Assembly (NCBI GenBank): GCA_000504425.1 | Contig: KI632513.1 | Span: 673,999 to 737,998 of the forward strand | Length of the DNA: 64,000 bases | Source: Rhodopseudomonas palustris JSC-3b | GTDB taxonomy: Bacteria; Pseudomonadota; Alphaproteobacteria; Rhizobiales; Xanthobacteraceae | Direction: 5' to 3' | Shown: positions 54,507 through 62,956 of the stretch, piece by piece | Numbering within the stretch: the first letter of the stretch is position 1 | Layout: each line of letters opens with the position of its first letter | The notes under the pieces: generated by a model | The model's input: the letters and a program-made list of their open reading frames with translations, nothing else | Database searches by the model: none | What the model was told of the DNA's origin: nothing | Made by a program: the position numbers and the translations under genes

Positions 54507-55967
54507 ATGTCGAGCCGAGCGCTCAGTTTAGCGACGGTGTTCGGTCTAATCGTCTGCTCTGCGACGACTGGACGAGCTGAAAACCTCGAGGCTGGCAAAT
54601 CGCCGGCGCAGATTTTTGCGGGCACTTGTGCGGTCTGTCACAAGAGTGCGCGTGGCCTGGTACGCACCGTGCCGCCGTCGTCGCTGCCCTCATTCCTGCG
54701 GCAACACTACACGACCAGCGCCGACATGGCCGGCATGCTGAGCTCCTATCTGATGGGTAGCGGCGGCACCGATCCGCGTGGCCGCGGTGGCTTGACCCGC
54801 CAGGGCGAGGAAGCCAAGTCCGGCCGCGCTGCCGAGCCGGCCGAAGCTGTGCCGGGACGCCGGATGCGCGAAGCGCCGCCGCAGGCACCGGGCGCCGATG
54901 CGGCCAGCCCGGCCGCCGAAGGGCAGGCCGATCAGCCGCCGCGCAGCCGCCGCGATTCCAAGCGCAAGCGTCAGGAACTCGAAAACCAGCCGCCGGCGAG
55001 CGATGCGCCCGCCGCGACCGCCGCTGAGGAACAGCCGCAGCAGCCGCCGCGCAAGCGCAAGAAAGATAAGCAGCAGGCCAAGCCGGAGCCTAAGACCGAG
55101 CCCACCGAGGCCGGCAAAACGGAAGCTGGCAAGACCGAACCTGGCAAGACCGAACCTGGCAAGACCGAAGCGGGTAAGACTGACGCCAAGCCGGAACCGA
55201 AGGCGGACGCCAAGTCTGAACCGGCCAAGTCTGAACCGGCCAAGTCTGAACCGGCCAAGTCTGAGCCTGCCAAGTCTGAGCCTGCCAAGTCGGAACCTGC
55301 CAAGTCGGAACCGGCTAAGTCCGAGCCGTCGAAGGCGGATGGGGCCAAGCCGGAACCGGCCAAGACCGAGCCTGCCAAAACCGAGCCGGCCGATGTGAAG
55401 CCTGTGCCCGCGGTGCCGGCCAAGCCGGACGCGGCGCATGACGAGCCCGCCAAGGTGCCGGCCAAGCCGGATGCTGCCGACAAGGCTAAGCCGGATGCCG
55501 CCGACAAGGCCGAGCCGGGAGCGGCTCCCGCCGCGGCCGAGACCGTGAAGCAGCCGGAGGCGCCGAAGGCGGAGCCGGCCAAATCCGAAACGCCGAAGGC
55601 CGACGCTCCGAAGCCGGACACCCCGAAGGCGGAGACCCCGGCCAAGGCCAAGTCGGACGATCACGACACCGCCAAGCCGGAGCCGGGCCACGACGCGAAG
55701 TCGGATGCCAAATCGGACGTGAAGTCGGATGTGAAGCCGGAGCCGAAGCCGGACGCCAAACCGGAGCCCAAGCCGGAGGCCGCTCCGGCGCCGCGCTCCG
55801 ATGACAGCGCCGATCGTCCGGCTGCGCCCGCCAGCAGTGAGCCGGCCGCACGCCCGGCCGCCTCGACGGCGCCCGCCCAGCCGGTGGCGCCGCCGCCGGT
55901 GGCGCCCGGTCCGCCGCCGCCGCCGGTCGAGCCCGGCGCGACCCCGGATCTGCCGATCTCGAAGTAA
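54507..55967 (+). CDS. Exported CxxCH protein with Lys/Pro/Ala/Glu repeat tail
   Basis: A 486-aa secreted protein. A signal peptide (about 1-24, ending GRAEN) is followed by a short cytochrome-c-like segment with one heme motif CAVCHK (about 41-46) and DMAGMLSSYLMG, where a Met ligand could lie. From about residue 100 to the end it is low-complexity Pro/Ala/Lys/Glu/Asp, with 15-bp tandem repeats encoding GKTEP-like units and eight KSEPA units. The heme part is shorter than a full class I cytochrome c (about 60 residues), so electron transfer is uncertain. A periplasmic spacer or wall-contacting role for the tail is inference. Confidence 0.8.
   Translation: MSSRALSLATVFGLIVCSATTGRAENLEAGKSPAQIFAGTCAVCHKSARGLVRTVPPSSLPSFLRQHYTTSADMAGMLSSYLMGSGGTDPRGRGGLTRQGEEAKSGRAAEPAEAVPGRRMREAPPQAPGADAASPAAEGQADQPPRSRRDSKRKRQELENQPPASDAPAATAAEEQPQQPPRKRKKDKQQAKPEPKTEPTEAGKTEAGKTEPGKTEPGKTEAGKTDAKPEPKADAKSEPAKSEPAKSEPAKSEPAKSEPAKSEPAKSEPAKSEPSKADGAKPEPAKTEPAKTEPADVKPVPAVPAKPDAAHDEPAKVPAKPDAADKAKPDAADKAEPGAAPAAAETVKQPEAPKAEPAKSETPKADAPKPDTPKAETPAKAKSDDHDTAKPEPGHDAKSDAKSDVKSDVKPEPKPDAKPEPKPEAAPAPRSDDSADRPAAPASSEPAARPAASTAPAQPVAPPPVAPGPPPPPVEPGATPDLPISK
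55113..55187 (+). repeat. 15-bp coding tandem repeat encoding GKTE(P/A)
   Basis: Five consecutive 15-bp units of the form GGCAAGACCGAACCT, in frame with the CxxCH gene. The first and last units are diverged (GGCAAAACGGAAGCT, GGTAAGACTGACGCC). Confidence 0.85.
55212..55331 (+). repeat. 15-bp coding tandem repeat encoding KSEPA, eight units
   Basis: Eight in-frame 15-bp units of the form AAGTCTGAACCGGCC (55212-55331). The first three are identical, and the rest differ at synonymous positions except the last (KSEPS). The identical copies suggest recent slippage or unequal exchange. Confidence 0.9.
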
Positions 55968-55990
55968 CGCGATCCCATCACCGATCACAG

Positions 55991-56016
55991 AACGGCGCGG
56001 CTCAGGCCGCGCCGTT
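55991..56016 (+). terminator. Terminator of the CxxCH gene
   Basis: A perfect 11-bp GC-rich stem (AACGGCGCGGC/GCCGCGCCGTT) with a TCAG loop, followed by CCTGTTTGT. It lies 24 bp after the stop codon. Confidence 0.75.
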
Positions 56017-56023
56017 CCTGTTT

Positions 56024-56230
56024 GTGGTGCAGTGTTGCGTATCGCTGGCGCGGGTGATCAAGCCGGGGCGGCAGGTCGCGGTGGTGGCGGCGGATGTGTT
56101 CTGCCTGCGCGATGGCGCTGAGATCCACACTGCCACCGCTTTGGCCTCGATTGCGATGCTCGATGACGCCAAGGGCGCCAAGCACAATGACGCAAAGTAC
56201 CACGACGCAAAGCAGAAGAGCCCGGCCTGA
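56024..56230 (+). pseudogene. C-terminal remnant of a PaaI/hotdog-fold thioesterase
   Basis: About 45 codons (VSLARVIKPGRQVAVVAADV, FCLRDGAEIHTATALASIAM) match the last strands of PaaI-family thioesterases, where a GRVxRPGRxL motif and an ATxLATxM ending are typical. The N-terminal half with the catalytic residues is missing, the frame starts right after a terminator, and the tail becomes an unrelated DAK-rich stretch. This reads as a decayed fragment, not a working enzyme. The likely ancestor lost its 5' part when the neighbouring CxxCH gene arrived or expanded. Confidence 0.6.
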
Positions 56231-56247
56231 GGACAGGCCGGGCTCTT
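56216..56247. terminator. Hairpin downstream of rplI
   Basis: A 13-bp perfect stem (56216-56228 with 56235-56247) and a 6-nt loop. It lies 31 bp past the rplI stop on the minus strand and also at the end of the thioesterase remnant on the plus strand. T-runs are weak on both sides. Confidence 0.7.
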
Positions 56248-56278
56248 GCTGTGGTGATGGAAAAAGGGGAGGCCGGGC

Positions 56279-56863
56279 TTACTGCTCGGTCTCTTCCTCG
56301 CCGTGCACCGCGTCCGGATCGAAGAACTCGCCGGCGGCGGCCAGCGCTTCGGCAGCGGCGTCCTGATCTTCGCGGCGGGTCGAGATGTCTTCGCCGCGGT
56401 TGATGCGCTCGGCTTCTTCAGCGCTGCGCGCCACGGTGACCGACACGCCGACTTCGACTTCCGGGTGCACGGCGATCGAGATCTCGTGCTTGCCGATGGT
56501 CTTGACCGGGGCGTCGAGCAGCACCTGGCTGCGGCTGATCTGGATGCCGTCGGCAGCGAACGAGGCGATGATGTCGCGCACCGACACCGAACCGTACAGC
56601 TGGCCGGCTTCCGAAGCCTGACGCAGCACCACCACGTTGCGGCCTTCGATCTTCTCGGCGACCTTCACGGCTTCGCCCTTGGCGGCGAGGTTGCGCGCCT
56701 CGAGGTCGGCCTTCATGTGCTCAAACTTGGCGCGGTTGTCGGCGGTGGCGCGCAGCGCCTTGCCGCGCGGCAGCAGGAAGTTCCGGGCGTAGCCGTCCTT
56801 GACCTTGACGATATCGCCCATCTGGCCGTGCTTGGCGACGCGTTCCAGCAGAATGACTTCCAT
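56279..56863 (-). CDS. rplI: 50S ribosomal protein L9
   Basis: A 194-aa L9: N-terminal rRNA-binding domain ([35 protein letters not shown]), the long connecting helix, and the C-terminal domain ([19 protein letters not shown]). A 40-residue acidic Ala/Glu extension beyond the E. coli length is common in this group. AAGGAGAAC precedes the ATG at 56863; the frame continues to 57022 but over DUF2232 sequence. Confidence 0.96.
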   Translation of the reverse strand: MEVILLERVAKHGQMGDIVKVKDGYARNFLLPRGKALRATADNRAKFEHMKADLEARNLAAKGEAVKVAEKIEGRNVVVLRQASEAGQLYGSVSVRDIIASFAADGIQISRSQVLLDAPVKTIGKHEISIAVHPEVEVGVSVTVARSAEEAERINRGEDISTRREDQDAAAEALAAAGEFFDPDAVHGEEETEQ

Positions 56864-56912
56864 GATGTTCTCCTTGTCAGTGTATGCGTGTGATTGAAAA
56901 TTCGTTTCGGGT

Positions 56913-57878
56913 TCAGTCGTCGTTTGCCGCACGGGGCGGCGGCTGCCGGGCGAAACGCCGCCGGAAGCCAAACAATGCCTCGGCAATGCCGAAGGCGACG
57001 GCCAGCAGGATCGGCCAGCCAAACACCATGCACAGCGCGTAGCTGGAGCCGAGGATGAAGGTGCGGTTGCGCGAGCCCTGCGTCAGGGTGTGCAGCGTGG
57101 CCAGGCCCTGCAGCGCATAGGCCATCATCAGCGTCGCGGTGGCGGCACGGCCGACGATGCCGGGCAGGCTGTCGATGAAGCTGATGGCCACCGCGAGCGA
57201 GAGCGCGGCCAGCGTCATCGGCGGCAGGCTGACGGCGTTCAGGTCCGGCCAGGGCCGCTGCAGCCGGCCGGACATCGCGGTGATCTTGCCGGCCAGCCAG
57301 AGATTCACGGTGAGCGTCATCATCGCCATCACCGCAGCCGCGGACGGCGCAACGATGGCCAGCGCGGTGGCGAGCTGCTCGATGTCGCCGCGCGGCGCAC
57401 TGCTGCTTTCGCTCAGCACTTTGGTCAGGCTGTTGCGCAGGCCTTCAGTGATGCTGGTGCTGTCGCCGCCCACGGTGAACAGCGTCACCACGGTGGTCAG
57501 GGTGGCGAGGCCGGCGATCCAGAGAATGATGCGGTCGATCGGGTACCATTCCAGCGTGCTCGGCACGCCGGCTGGCGACATCGCGAGCGGTGCCGCACGG
57601 CCAAGCATCGCCAGACGGCCGAGCCACCAGGCGGGCAGCGCAATGGTCACCAGAAATACTGCGAGATAGGGCAGGCCGAACATCGTGCCCAGTGCGAGCG
57701 CGGCCGCCAAGCCGCCAATTGCGGCGCCGCCCGAGCCCCAGCCGAGCGCAGCGACCATCAGCGGCAGTGGTGCGAGGTAAAACAGCAATACCGCGACCAT
57801 CGCGCCCGATACGATCGAGCCGAACATCAACGCCGACGCGCAGCCGGCGGCCAGATGGATCAGGATATTGGCGATCAT
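56913..57878 (-). CDS. DUF2232 polytopic membrane protein
   Basis: A 321-aa inner-membrane protein of the DUF2232 family with about eight hydrophobic segments, starting [20 protein letters not shown]. In alphaproteobacteria this gene is characteristically placed between rpsR and rplI, as here. It resembles the YybS family of Bacillus that is adjacent to rplI as well. Function unknown. The ATG at 57878 has GGAGCGGGA upstream; the reading to 57923 is less likely. Confidence 0.85.
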   Translation of the reverse strand: MIANILIHLAAGCASALMFGSIVSGAMVAVLLFYLAPLPLMVAALGWGSGGAAIGGLAAALALGTMFGLPYLAVFLVTIALPAWWLGRLAMLGRAAPLAMSPAGVPSTLEWYPIDRIILWIAGLATLTTVVTLFTVGGDSTSITEGLRNSLTKVLSESSSAPRGDIEQLATALAIVAPSAAAVMAMMTLTVNLWLAGKITAMSGRLQRPWPDLNAVSLPPMTLAALSLAVAISFIDSLPGIVGRAATATLMMAYALQGLATLHTLTQGSRNRTFILGSSYALCMVFGWPILLAVAFGIAEALFGFRRRFARQPPPRAANDD

Positions 57879-58016
57879 CAGCTGTCCCGCTCCCTTCGAG
57901 CGGTTAGAGGCCAAGGGCCCCAACCATCGGCGAGCGGAACGACCCGGACGCCTTATGAAAAAACGTAAGTGGTGTTCAGCGAAACGGCCGGCAGCAAAAG
58001 CTGCCGGCCGAATGCG

Positions 58017-58256
58017 TCAGCGAATGACGTAGGGCAGCAGACCCAGGAACCGGGCGCGCTTGATGGCGCGGGCCAGTTCACGCTGCTTCTTGGCGGACAC
58101 GGCAGTGATGCGGCTCGGCACGATCTTGCCGCGCTCGGACACGTAACGCATCAGCAGCTTGGAATCCTTGTAGTCGATCTTCGGCGCATTCGCGCCCGTG
58201 AACGGGCAGGTCTTGCGGCGACGGAAAAACGGACGGCGGGCACCAGCTTCGGCCAT
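58017..58256 (-). CDS. rpsR: 30S ribosomal protein S18
   Basis: A 79-aa S18 of normal length. [31 protein letters not shown] and the basic C-terminal helix [17 protein letters not shown] are all present. It partners S6 on the 30S platform. It starts 5 bp after the rpsF stop. Confidence 0.97.
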   Translation of the reverse strand: MAEAGARRPFFRRRKTCPFTGANAPKIDYKDSKLLMRYVSERGKIVPSRITAVSAKKQRELARAIKRARFLGLLPYVIR

Positions 58257-58261
58257 ATCTC

Positions 58262-58708
58262 TTACTCCTCGGTCGCTGCAGGGGCGGCGGCGTCATCGCG
58301 CGGGCGGCGCGGGCCACGATCACCACGGAAGCCGTCACGGTCGCCACGCAGGCCACCGCCGCGATCGTCACGATCGCGATCCCGGTCAGCCTTGCGCATC
58401 ATGGCCGACGGACCTTCCTCGAGTTCGTCAACGCGAACGGTGAGGTAGCGAATGATGTCTTCGTTGATCCGCTCCTGGCGCTCGATCTCCGCCACCACCG
58501 CGGCCGGGCCGTCGATGTTGAGCATCACGAAATGCGCTTTGCGGTTCTTGTTCATGCGATAGGTCAGCGAACGCAGGCCCCAAGACTCAGTCTTGGTCAC
58601 CTTGCCACCGAGGCTCTCGATCACACCCGTGATCTGGGTGGTCAGGTCTTCCACCTGCTGGGCGCTCGCGTCCTGACGCGCGAGAAAAACATGCTCATAA
58701 AGAGGCAT
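58262..58708 (-). CDS. rpsF: 30S ribosomal protein S6
   Basis: A 148-aa S6: the ferredoxin-like domain from [13 protein letters not shown] to about residue 100 ([23 protein letters not shown]), then a 45-residue tail rich in Arg, Asp and Gly ([13 protein letters not shown]). Tails of this kind are common in alphaproteobacterial S6. AAAGGACC precedes the ATG at 58708. A 270-bp leader separates it from the upstream diguanylate cyclase; I could not confirm an S6:S18-binding leader structure. Confidence 0.96.
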   Translation of the reverse strand: MPLYEHVFLARQDASAQQVEDLTTQITGVIESLGGKVTKTESWGLRSLTYRMNKNRKAHFVMLNIDGPAAVVAEIERQERINEDIIRYLTVRVDELEEGPSAMMRKADRDRDRDDRGGGLRGDRDGFRGDRGPRRPRDDAAAPAATEE

Positions 58709-58978
58709 GATGGTCCTTTCCAAGGTTGATCGCCGATCCCAGCGACAAGCCCCTCGAACCCTTCGGAAAGGACTCGGAATGCTCAGAAGGCGGAAGCACG
58801 GGACGACGGGCCGACTGGCCCTGCCACATCAGTTCGTCCGAATGGAGGAAATGCTGAGACCGTCCGTTCAGCTCCCGGCCGGGATCTGCGGATGGGCGGG
58901 TTATACGGGTTTTGCACGGCTTGGCAAGGGAGAAGCGGCCGCGAACCGGGCAGAGCGGGGGCCCGTTTGTCGCCCGCA

Positions 58979-60271
58979 TCACAGATTAAGGTGCATCGGG
59001 CCGGCAGTCAGCGCCGGCAACGGTTCGGCCGTGACCAGATCGGTATCCAAATCGGGGGCGAGGTTGGGGGCGGTCAGGCCGGGCCGGCAGATCACGAACA
59101 CGCCTTTGCCGCGCCGCTTGGCCTCATACATCGCCATGTCGGCCGAACGCAGCAATTCGTCGGTGGTGCGGCCGTCGCGTGGATAGCCGGCAATGCCGAT
59201 GCTGACGCCGATGCGCAGCGGCTGCCGCTCGGCGACGTCGAACGGGTGCGAGATCATGGCTAGGATGCGCTCGGCGATCGGCGCGGCCTGATCGGTGTCG
59301 AGGCCGGGCAGCAGAATCACGAATTCGTCGCCCCCGACCCGGAACACCAAGTCGTCGGACCGAATCGCATCGCGCAGTCGGTGCGCCACCGCGACCAGAA
59401 TGGCATCGCCCGCGGCGTGGCCGTAGCGGTCGTTGGCGGCCTTGAAGCCGTCGAGGTCGAGGCAGAACACCGAAAAACGCCGTTGGCTGCCGTCGATCGC
59501 CAATGCCGCCTTGCGCAGCTGCTCGTCGAACGCCTTGCACTGCATGATCCGGTTCGGCAGGCCGGTCAGCGGATCGGCGTTGGCGAGCCATCGGTTTTCT
59601 TGTTCAGAAAGAAAGAGATGGCAGAGAACTTCATAGTTCTCCATGAGAATGAGCGAGATCGCGATCGCGAACACCGGCATCAACAGCGCTACGGTTGAGA
59701 ACGCTTGATGTGGCGAGGCCAGCATGGCTGCGGTGAATGGCGTGCCGAGCAGCAGGATCTTGGCGATCGCCAGCCGCGGCGTTCCGGCATTGCGCGAGGA
59801 AATCCCGCCGGCAAGCCCGGCCACCACCATCGCCGACAGCAGCGTCAGCATCAGATTGCCGGAGAGCACACACAGCCCGCAGCCGATCGCAAAGCTGAAG
59901 GCCCAGCCGAGGCCCAGCAGCACGATCGGCGCAAAACTGCCGTCGCGTCCCTCGGCTTCGGTGCGCTCCAGCCGGACCAGCGCGGCATAGCGCGCGCAGC
60001 AGAACGCCACCTCGATCAGCAGCCAGACATAGGCCCAGATCGCTTCGGTCGAGCCCGCGGTGATGCCGACCATCAGCATCGTCGAAGCGTTCGACAGAAT
60101 CAGGGTGCGCCGCTTGGTCTGGCTGTGGCGCACCAAAAGGTGCACGATCGCCGGCGGCTGCGGCCGCGACGTTGTGGTCAGCCAAGCTACCAGGCGCGCG
60201 ATCGGCCCGCGGCGACCATCCCTGTCGCTGCTGCGCCGATCATCCGCCGAAAACAATGTTTCTGACCCCAT
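58979..60271 (-). CDS. Membrane-bound diguanylate cyclase (GGDEF)
   Basis: A 430-aa protein with five to six membrane segments between about residues 60 and 215, then a GGDEF domain (about 240-400). The active site is RVGGDEFVILLPG, the metal Asp is in FCLDLDGFKAAND, and an allosteric RSDD I-site lies five residues before GGDEF. The cyclase therefore looks active and feedback-regulated. The C-terminal 35 residues are unstructured. No EAL domain. The membrane part has no recognised sensor family. The ATG at 60271 follows a GTG. Confidence 0.87.
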   Translation of the reverse strand: MGSETLFSADDRRSSDRDGRRGPIARLVAWLTTTSRPQPPAIVHLLVRHSQTKRRTLILSNASTMLMVGITAGSTEAIWAYVWLLIEVAFCCARYAALVRLERTEAEGRDGSFAPIVLLGLGWAFSFAIGCGLCVLSGNLMLTLLSAMVVAGLAGGISSRNAGTPRLAIAKILLLGTPFTAAMLASPHQAFSTVALLMPVFAIAISLILMENYEVLCHLFLSEQENRWLANADPLTGLPNRIMQCKAFDEQLRKAALAIDGSQRRFSVFCLDLDGFKAANDRYGHAAGDAILVAVAHRLRDAIRSDDLVFRVGGDEFVILLPGLDTDQAAPIAERILAMISHPFDVAERQPLRIGVSIGIAGYPRDGRTTDELLRSADMAMYEAKRRGKGVFVICRPGLTAPNLAPDLDTDLVTAEPLPALTAGPMHLNL

Positions 60272-60595
60272 CACCCCAGGATCCCTAATTGCGGCCTCGG
60301 ACTATCGGGGCGAGTGTTGCATCGCAATTAAGGGCAGGCCCTCGAACGCGATCAGCATGAATCCTTTGTTGCCGGTTTGCGTCAGCTTTCATTGAATGAT
60401 CGTCAATCTGGCTTGACAGCACCGGCCTTGCGGGTCTCTTACGGCCAAGCTTGCCGCGCCATGGCGGCCAAGAGTTCATTTTCTTGGTTCAGTCGATTAT
60501 GGCAAGTCGTTGATTTCGATGGATTATGCAGGCTCTGCGCCTTTGTGCGCCGGGCCGCGGTTGGGCCCTTGTCGCGGGCACTCAATGTGGGGGCG
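60272..60595. other. Divergent promoter region between the GGDEF gene and fabD
   Basis: About 320 bp. An exact TTGACA at 60413-60418 points to fabD. The upstream open frame joined to fabD (from 60377) is unlikely to be translated because FabD homology begins at 60596. Confidence 0.5.
60413..60442 (+). promoter_or_regulatory. Candidate sigma-70 promoter of the fabD operon
   Basis: TTGACA (60413-60418, perfect -35) with TCTTAC at 60437-60442 as a weak -10 (18-bp spacer). It would give a leader of about 145 nt to fabD. Confidence 0.4.
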
Positions 60596-61558
60596 ATGAT
60601 GACGGCAGCATTCACTTTCCCAGGTCAGGGATCGCAAACCGTGGGGATGGGCAAGGCGCTGGCCGATGCCTTCCCGGTGGCGAAGGCGGTGTTCGACGAG
60701 GTCGATGCGGCGCTTGGCGAAAAGCTCACCCAGGTGATCTGGGAAGGGCCGGCCGAGACGCTGCAGCTGACCGAGAACGCCCAGCCGGCGCTGATGGCGG
60801 TGTCGCTGGCGACGCTGCGCGTGCTCGAGACCGAAGCCGGCTTTGACGTGGGCCGCGATGCCGCATTCGTCGCGGGCCATTCGCTCGGCGAGTATTCGGC
60901 GCTGGCGGCGGCCGGTAGCCTGACGATCAGCGATACCGCGCGGCTGCTGCGCACCCGTGGCCTCGCCATGCAGCGCGCGGTGCCGGTCGGCGTCGGCGCG
61001 ATGGCGGCGTTGCTCGGTCTTGATTTCGAAGCGGCGACCGCGGTGGCCGAAGAGGCGGCGCAGGGCGAAGTCTGCCAGGCCGCCAATGATAATGGCGGTG
61101 GCCAGGTGGTGGTGTCCGGCGACAAGGCCGCGGTCGATCGCGCGGTCGAGATCGCCAAGGCCAAGGGCGCCAAGCGCGCCATGCTGCTGCCGGTATCCGC
61201 CCCCTTCCATTGCCGGCTGATGCAGCCCGCCGCCGATGCGATGGCCAAGGCGCTGGCCGAGGTCACCATCAAGGCGCCGGCGGCGCCGCTGGTCGCCAAT
61301 GTGCTGGCATCGCCGGTGACCTCGCCGGAAGAGATTCGCCGGCTGCTGGTCGAGCAGGTGACCGGCACGGTGCGCTGGCGCGAGTCGGTGGCCTATATGG
61401 CCAGCCAGGGTGTGACGCATTTCTTCGAGATCGGCGCCGGCAAGGTGCTGAGCGGACTGGTGAAGCGAATCACCGATGGCGCCACCGGCCTTGCCGTCGG
61501 CGCCCCCGCGGACATTGCTGCGGCCAAGGACGCGCTCGCCGCGGCCAAATCCGCGTAG
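60596..61558 (+). CDS. fabD: Malonyl-CoA:ACP transacylase
   Basis: A 320-aa FabD that loads malonate on ACP for fatty-acid synthesis. FTFPGQGSQ opens the domain, AGHSLGEYSA holds the nucleophile (about Ser96), and SAPFHCRLMQPA holds the catalytic His. GTGGGGGCG precedes ATGATG at 60596/60599. It is followed 20 bp later by fabG. Confidence 0.96.
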   Translation: MMTAAFTFPGQGSQTVGMGKALADAFPVAKAVFDEVDAALGEKLTQVIWEGPAETLQLTENAQPALMAVSLATLRVLETEAGFDVGRDAAFVAGHSLGEYSALAAAGSLTISDTARLLRTRGLAMQRAVPVGVGAMAALLGLDFEAATAVAEEAAQGEVCQAANDNGGGQVVVSGDKAAVDRAVEIAKAKGAKRAMLLPVSAPFHCRLMQPAADAMAKALAEVTIKAPAAPLVANVLASPVTSPEEIRRLLVEQVTGTVRWRESVAYMASQGVTHFFEIGAGKVLSGLVKRITDGATGLAVGAPADIAAAKDALAAAKSA

Positions 61559-61578
61559 CCTCATCAAGGGAGAGACCC

Positions 61579-62316
61579 ATGTTTGATCTGACAGGCCGGA
61601 CCGCGCTGGTCACCGGCGCGACCGGCGGCATCGGCGGCGCGATCGCCCAGGCGCTGCACACCCAGGGGGCGACCGTCGCCATCTCCGGCACCCGGCGCGA
61701 GGCGCTGGACGCGCTCGCTGCCAAGCTCGGCGAGCGGGTTCACGTGCTGCCGTGCAACCTCTCCGATGCGGCTTCGGTGGAAGAACTGGTGCCGTCAGCC
61801 GAAAAGGCGATGGGCGGGCTCGACATCCTGGTCAGCAATGCCGGCATCACCCGCGACAACCTGTTCGTGCAACTGCGCGACGAGGATTGGGACGAGGTGA
61901 TCAAGGTCGATCTGACCGCGACTTTCCGCCTGGCGCGCGCCGCCACCAAGCTGATGATGCGCAAGCGCTTTGGCCGCATCATCGCCATCACCTCGGTGGT
62001 CGGGGTTACCGGCAATCCGGGGCAGGGCAACTACACCGCCGCCAAGGCCGGCCTGATCGGCATGATGAAGACGCTCGGCGCGGAATACGCCAAGCGCAAC
62101 ATCACCGCGAACTGCATCGCGCCGGGCTTCATCGCCACCCCGATGACCGACGTGCTCAACGACAAGCAGCGCGAAGCGATTCTCGGGAAGGTGCCGGCTG
62201 GACGGCTGGGGACGGCCGACGATATCGCCGCTGCGGCGGTTTATCTCGCGTCCAATGAAGCGGCTTACGTCACCGGCCAGACCATTCACGTCAATGGCGG
62301 CATGGCGATGATCTGA
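61579..62316 (+). CDS. fabG: 3-oxoacyl-ACP reductase
   Basis: A 245-aa SDR that reduces 3-ketoacyl-ACP with NADPH. TGATGGIGGAIA, SNAGITRDN, ITSVVGVTGNPGQGNYTAAK with the catalytic Ser, Tyr and Lys, and PGFIATPMT are all as expected. AAGGGAGAGACCC is a strong ribosome-binding site for the ATG at 61579. It is the second gene of the fabD-fabG pair before acpP. Confidence 0.95.
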   Translation: MFDLTGRTALVTGATGGIGGAIAQALHTQGATVAISGTRREALDALAAKLGERVHVLPCNLSDAASVEELVPSAEKAMGGLDILVSNAGITRDNLFVQLRDEDWDEVIKVDLTATFRLARAATKLMMRKRFGRIIAITSVVGVTGNPGQGNYTAAKAGLIGMMKTLGAEYAKRNITANCIAPGFIATPMTDVLNDKQREAILGKVPAGRLGTADDIAAAAVYLASNEAAYVTGQTIHVNGGMAMI

Positions 62317-62421
62317 CAACTGCAGCCGCTCCCGATCTATCCCCATCGGTCGGGAACGGCTTGTAGTCAAGGCATCCGAAGTATGGTAACCGAACCACGT
62401 TTGGATGGGCGAAGAACGCCA

Positions 62422-62448
62422 TTGCAGGGGAGCAAAACCCTGTATATT
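62422..62448 (+). promoter_or_regulatory. Weak candidate promoter upstream of acpP
   Basis: TTGCAG (62422-62427) and TATATT (62443-62448) with a short 15-bp spacer. The 290-bp gap between fabG and acpP and the high demand for ACP make a separate promoter likely, but this match is only fair. The near-palindrome TTAACGAGTTAA at 62533-62544 lies in the same leader. Confidence 0.3.
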
Positions 62449-62605
62449 GGCGAGACTGAGCTTTGACCTTCTTCCAGGCTCAGCCCTGGGGGATGGGGAC
62501 AAATCAAGACACTGCGCGATTGCGACGGGAACTTAACGAGTTAACGCACCACGATGGCTCGTCTCCTAGCGGTCGGGTCCAATGGAACAGCACGAGGTTT
62601 AGACA

Positions 62606-62845
62606 ATGAGTGAGATTGGCGAGCGGGTTAAGAAGATCGTGGTGGAGCACCTAGGTGTTGAGCCCGAGAAAGTGGTCGATGGCGCCAGCTTTATTGACGA
62701 CCTCGGTGCAGACAGCCTGGACACGGTCGAGCTCGTGATGGCCTTCGAAGAAGAATTCGGCTGCGAGATTCCCGACGACGCTGCTGAGACGATTCTGACG
62801 GTCGGCGACGCCGTCAAATTCCTTGAGAAGAACGCGAAGAGCTAA
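62606..62845 (+). CDS. acpP: Acyl carrier protein
   Basis: A 79-aa ACP, strongly acidic, with the phosphopantetheine site [12 protein letters not shown] (Ser37). It carries growing acyl chains in the cytosol. It lies between fabG and fabF in the standard order. The ATG at 62606 follows GAGG with about 9 bp spacing. Confidence 0.97.
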   Translation: MSEIGERVKKIVVEHLGVEPEKVVDGASFIDDLGADSLDTVELVMAFEEEFGCEIPDDAAETILTVGDAVKFLEKNAKS

Positions 62846-62865
62846 CGCCCTAACGCTGCATTATT

Positions 62866-62904
62866 GAAGCCGGACGGGCCGCGGCAGCGCGGTCCACCGG
62901 CTTC
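62866..62904 (+). terminator. Long hairpin between acpP and fabF
   Basis: GAAGCCGG/CCGGCTTC encloses GGGCCGCG/CGCGGTCC (one G-T pair) around a GCAG loop, followed by TTGCT. It starts 20 bp after the acpP stop. It may partly terminate transcription and so set ACP above FabF, or protect the acpP 3' end. Confidence 0.7.
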
Positions 62905-62911
62905 TTGCTAT

Positions 62912-62945
62912 GCTGCGGAAGTTGATACGCTGCAGAAGTTGATAC
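62912..62945 (+). repeat. 17-bp tandem duplication before fabF
   Basis: GCTGCGGAAGTTGATAC (62912-62928) is followed at once by GCTGCAGAAGTTGATAC (62929-62945), one mismatch. It ends 11 bp before the fabF start, next to the AGAGG ribosome-binding site. Confidence 0.85.
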
Positions 62946-62956
62946 AGAGGCTGAAT

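Noticed and set aside
54971-55651. A minus-strand 226-codon frame rich in Ala/Gly/Ser with LAGSD repeats
   Set aside because: It is the reverse reading of the KSEPA tandem repeat; the plus-strand gene has a signal peptide and heme motif.
60377-60595. N-terminal extension of FabD by 73 codons
   Set aside because: FabD homology starts at MMTAAFTFPGQ (60596); a perfect -35 box lies inside the extension.
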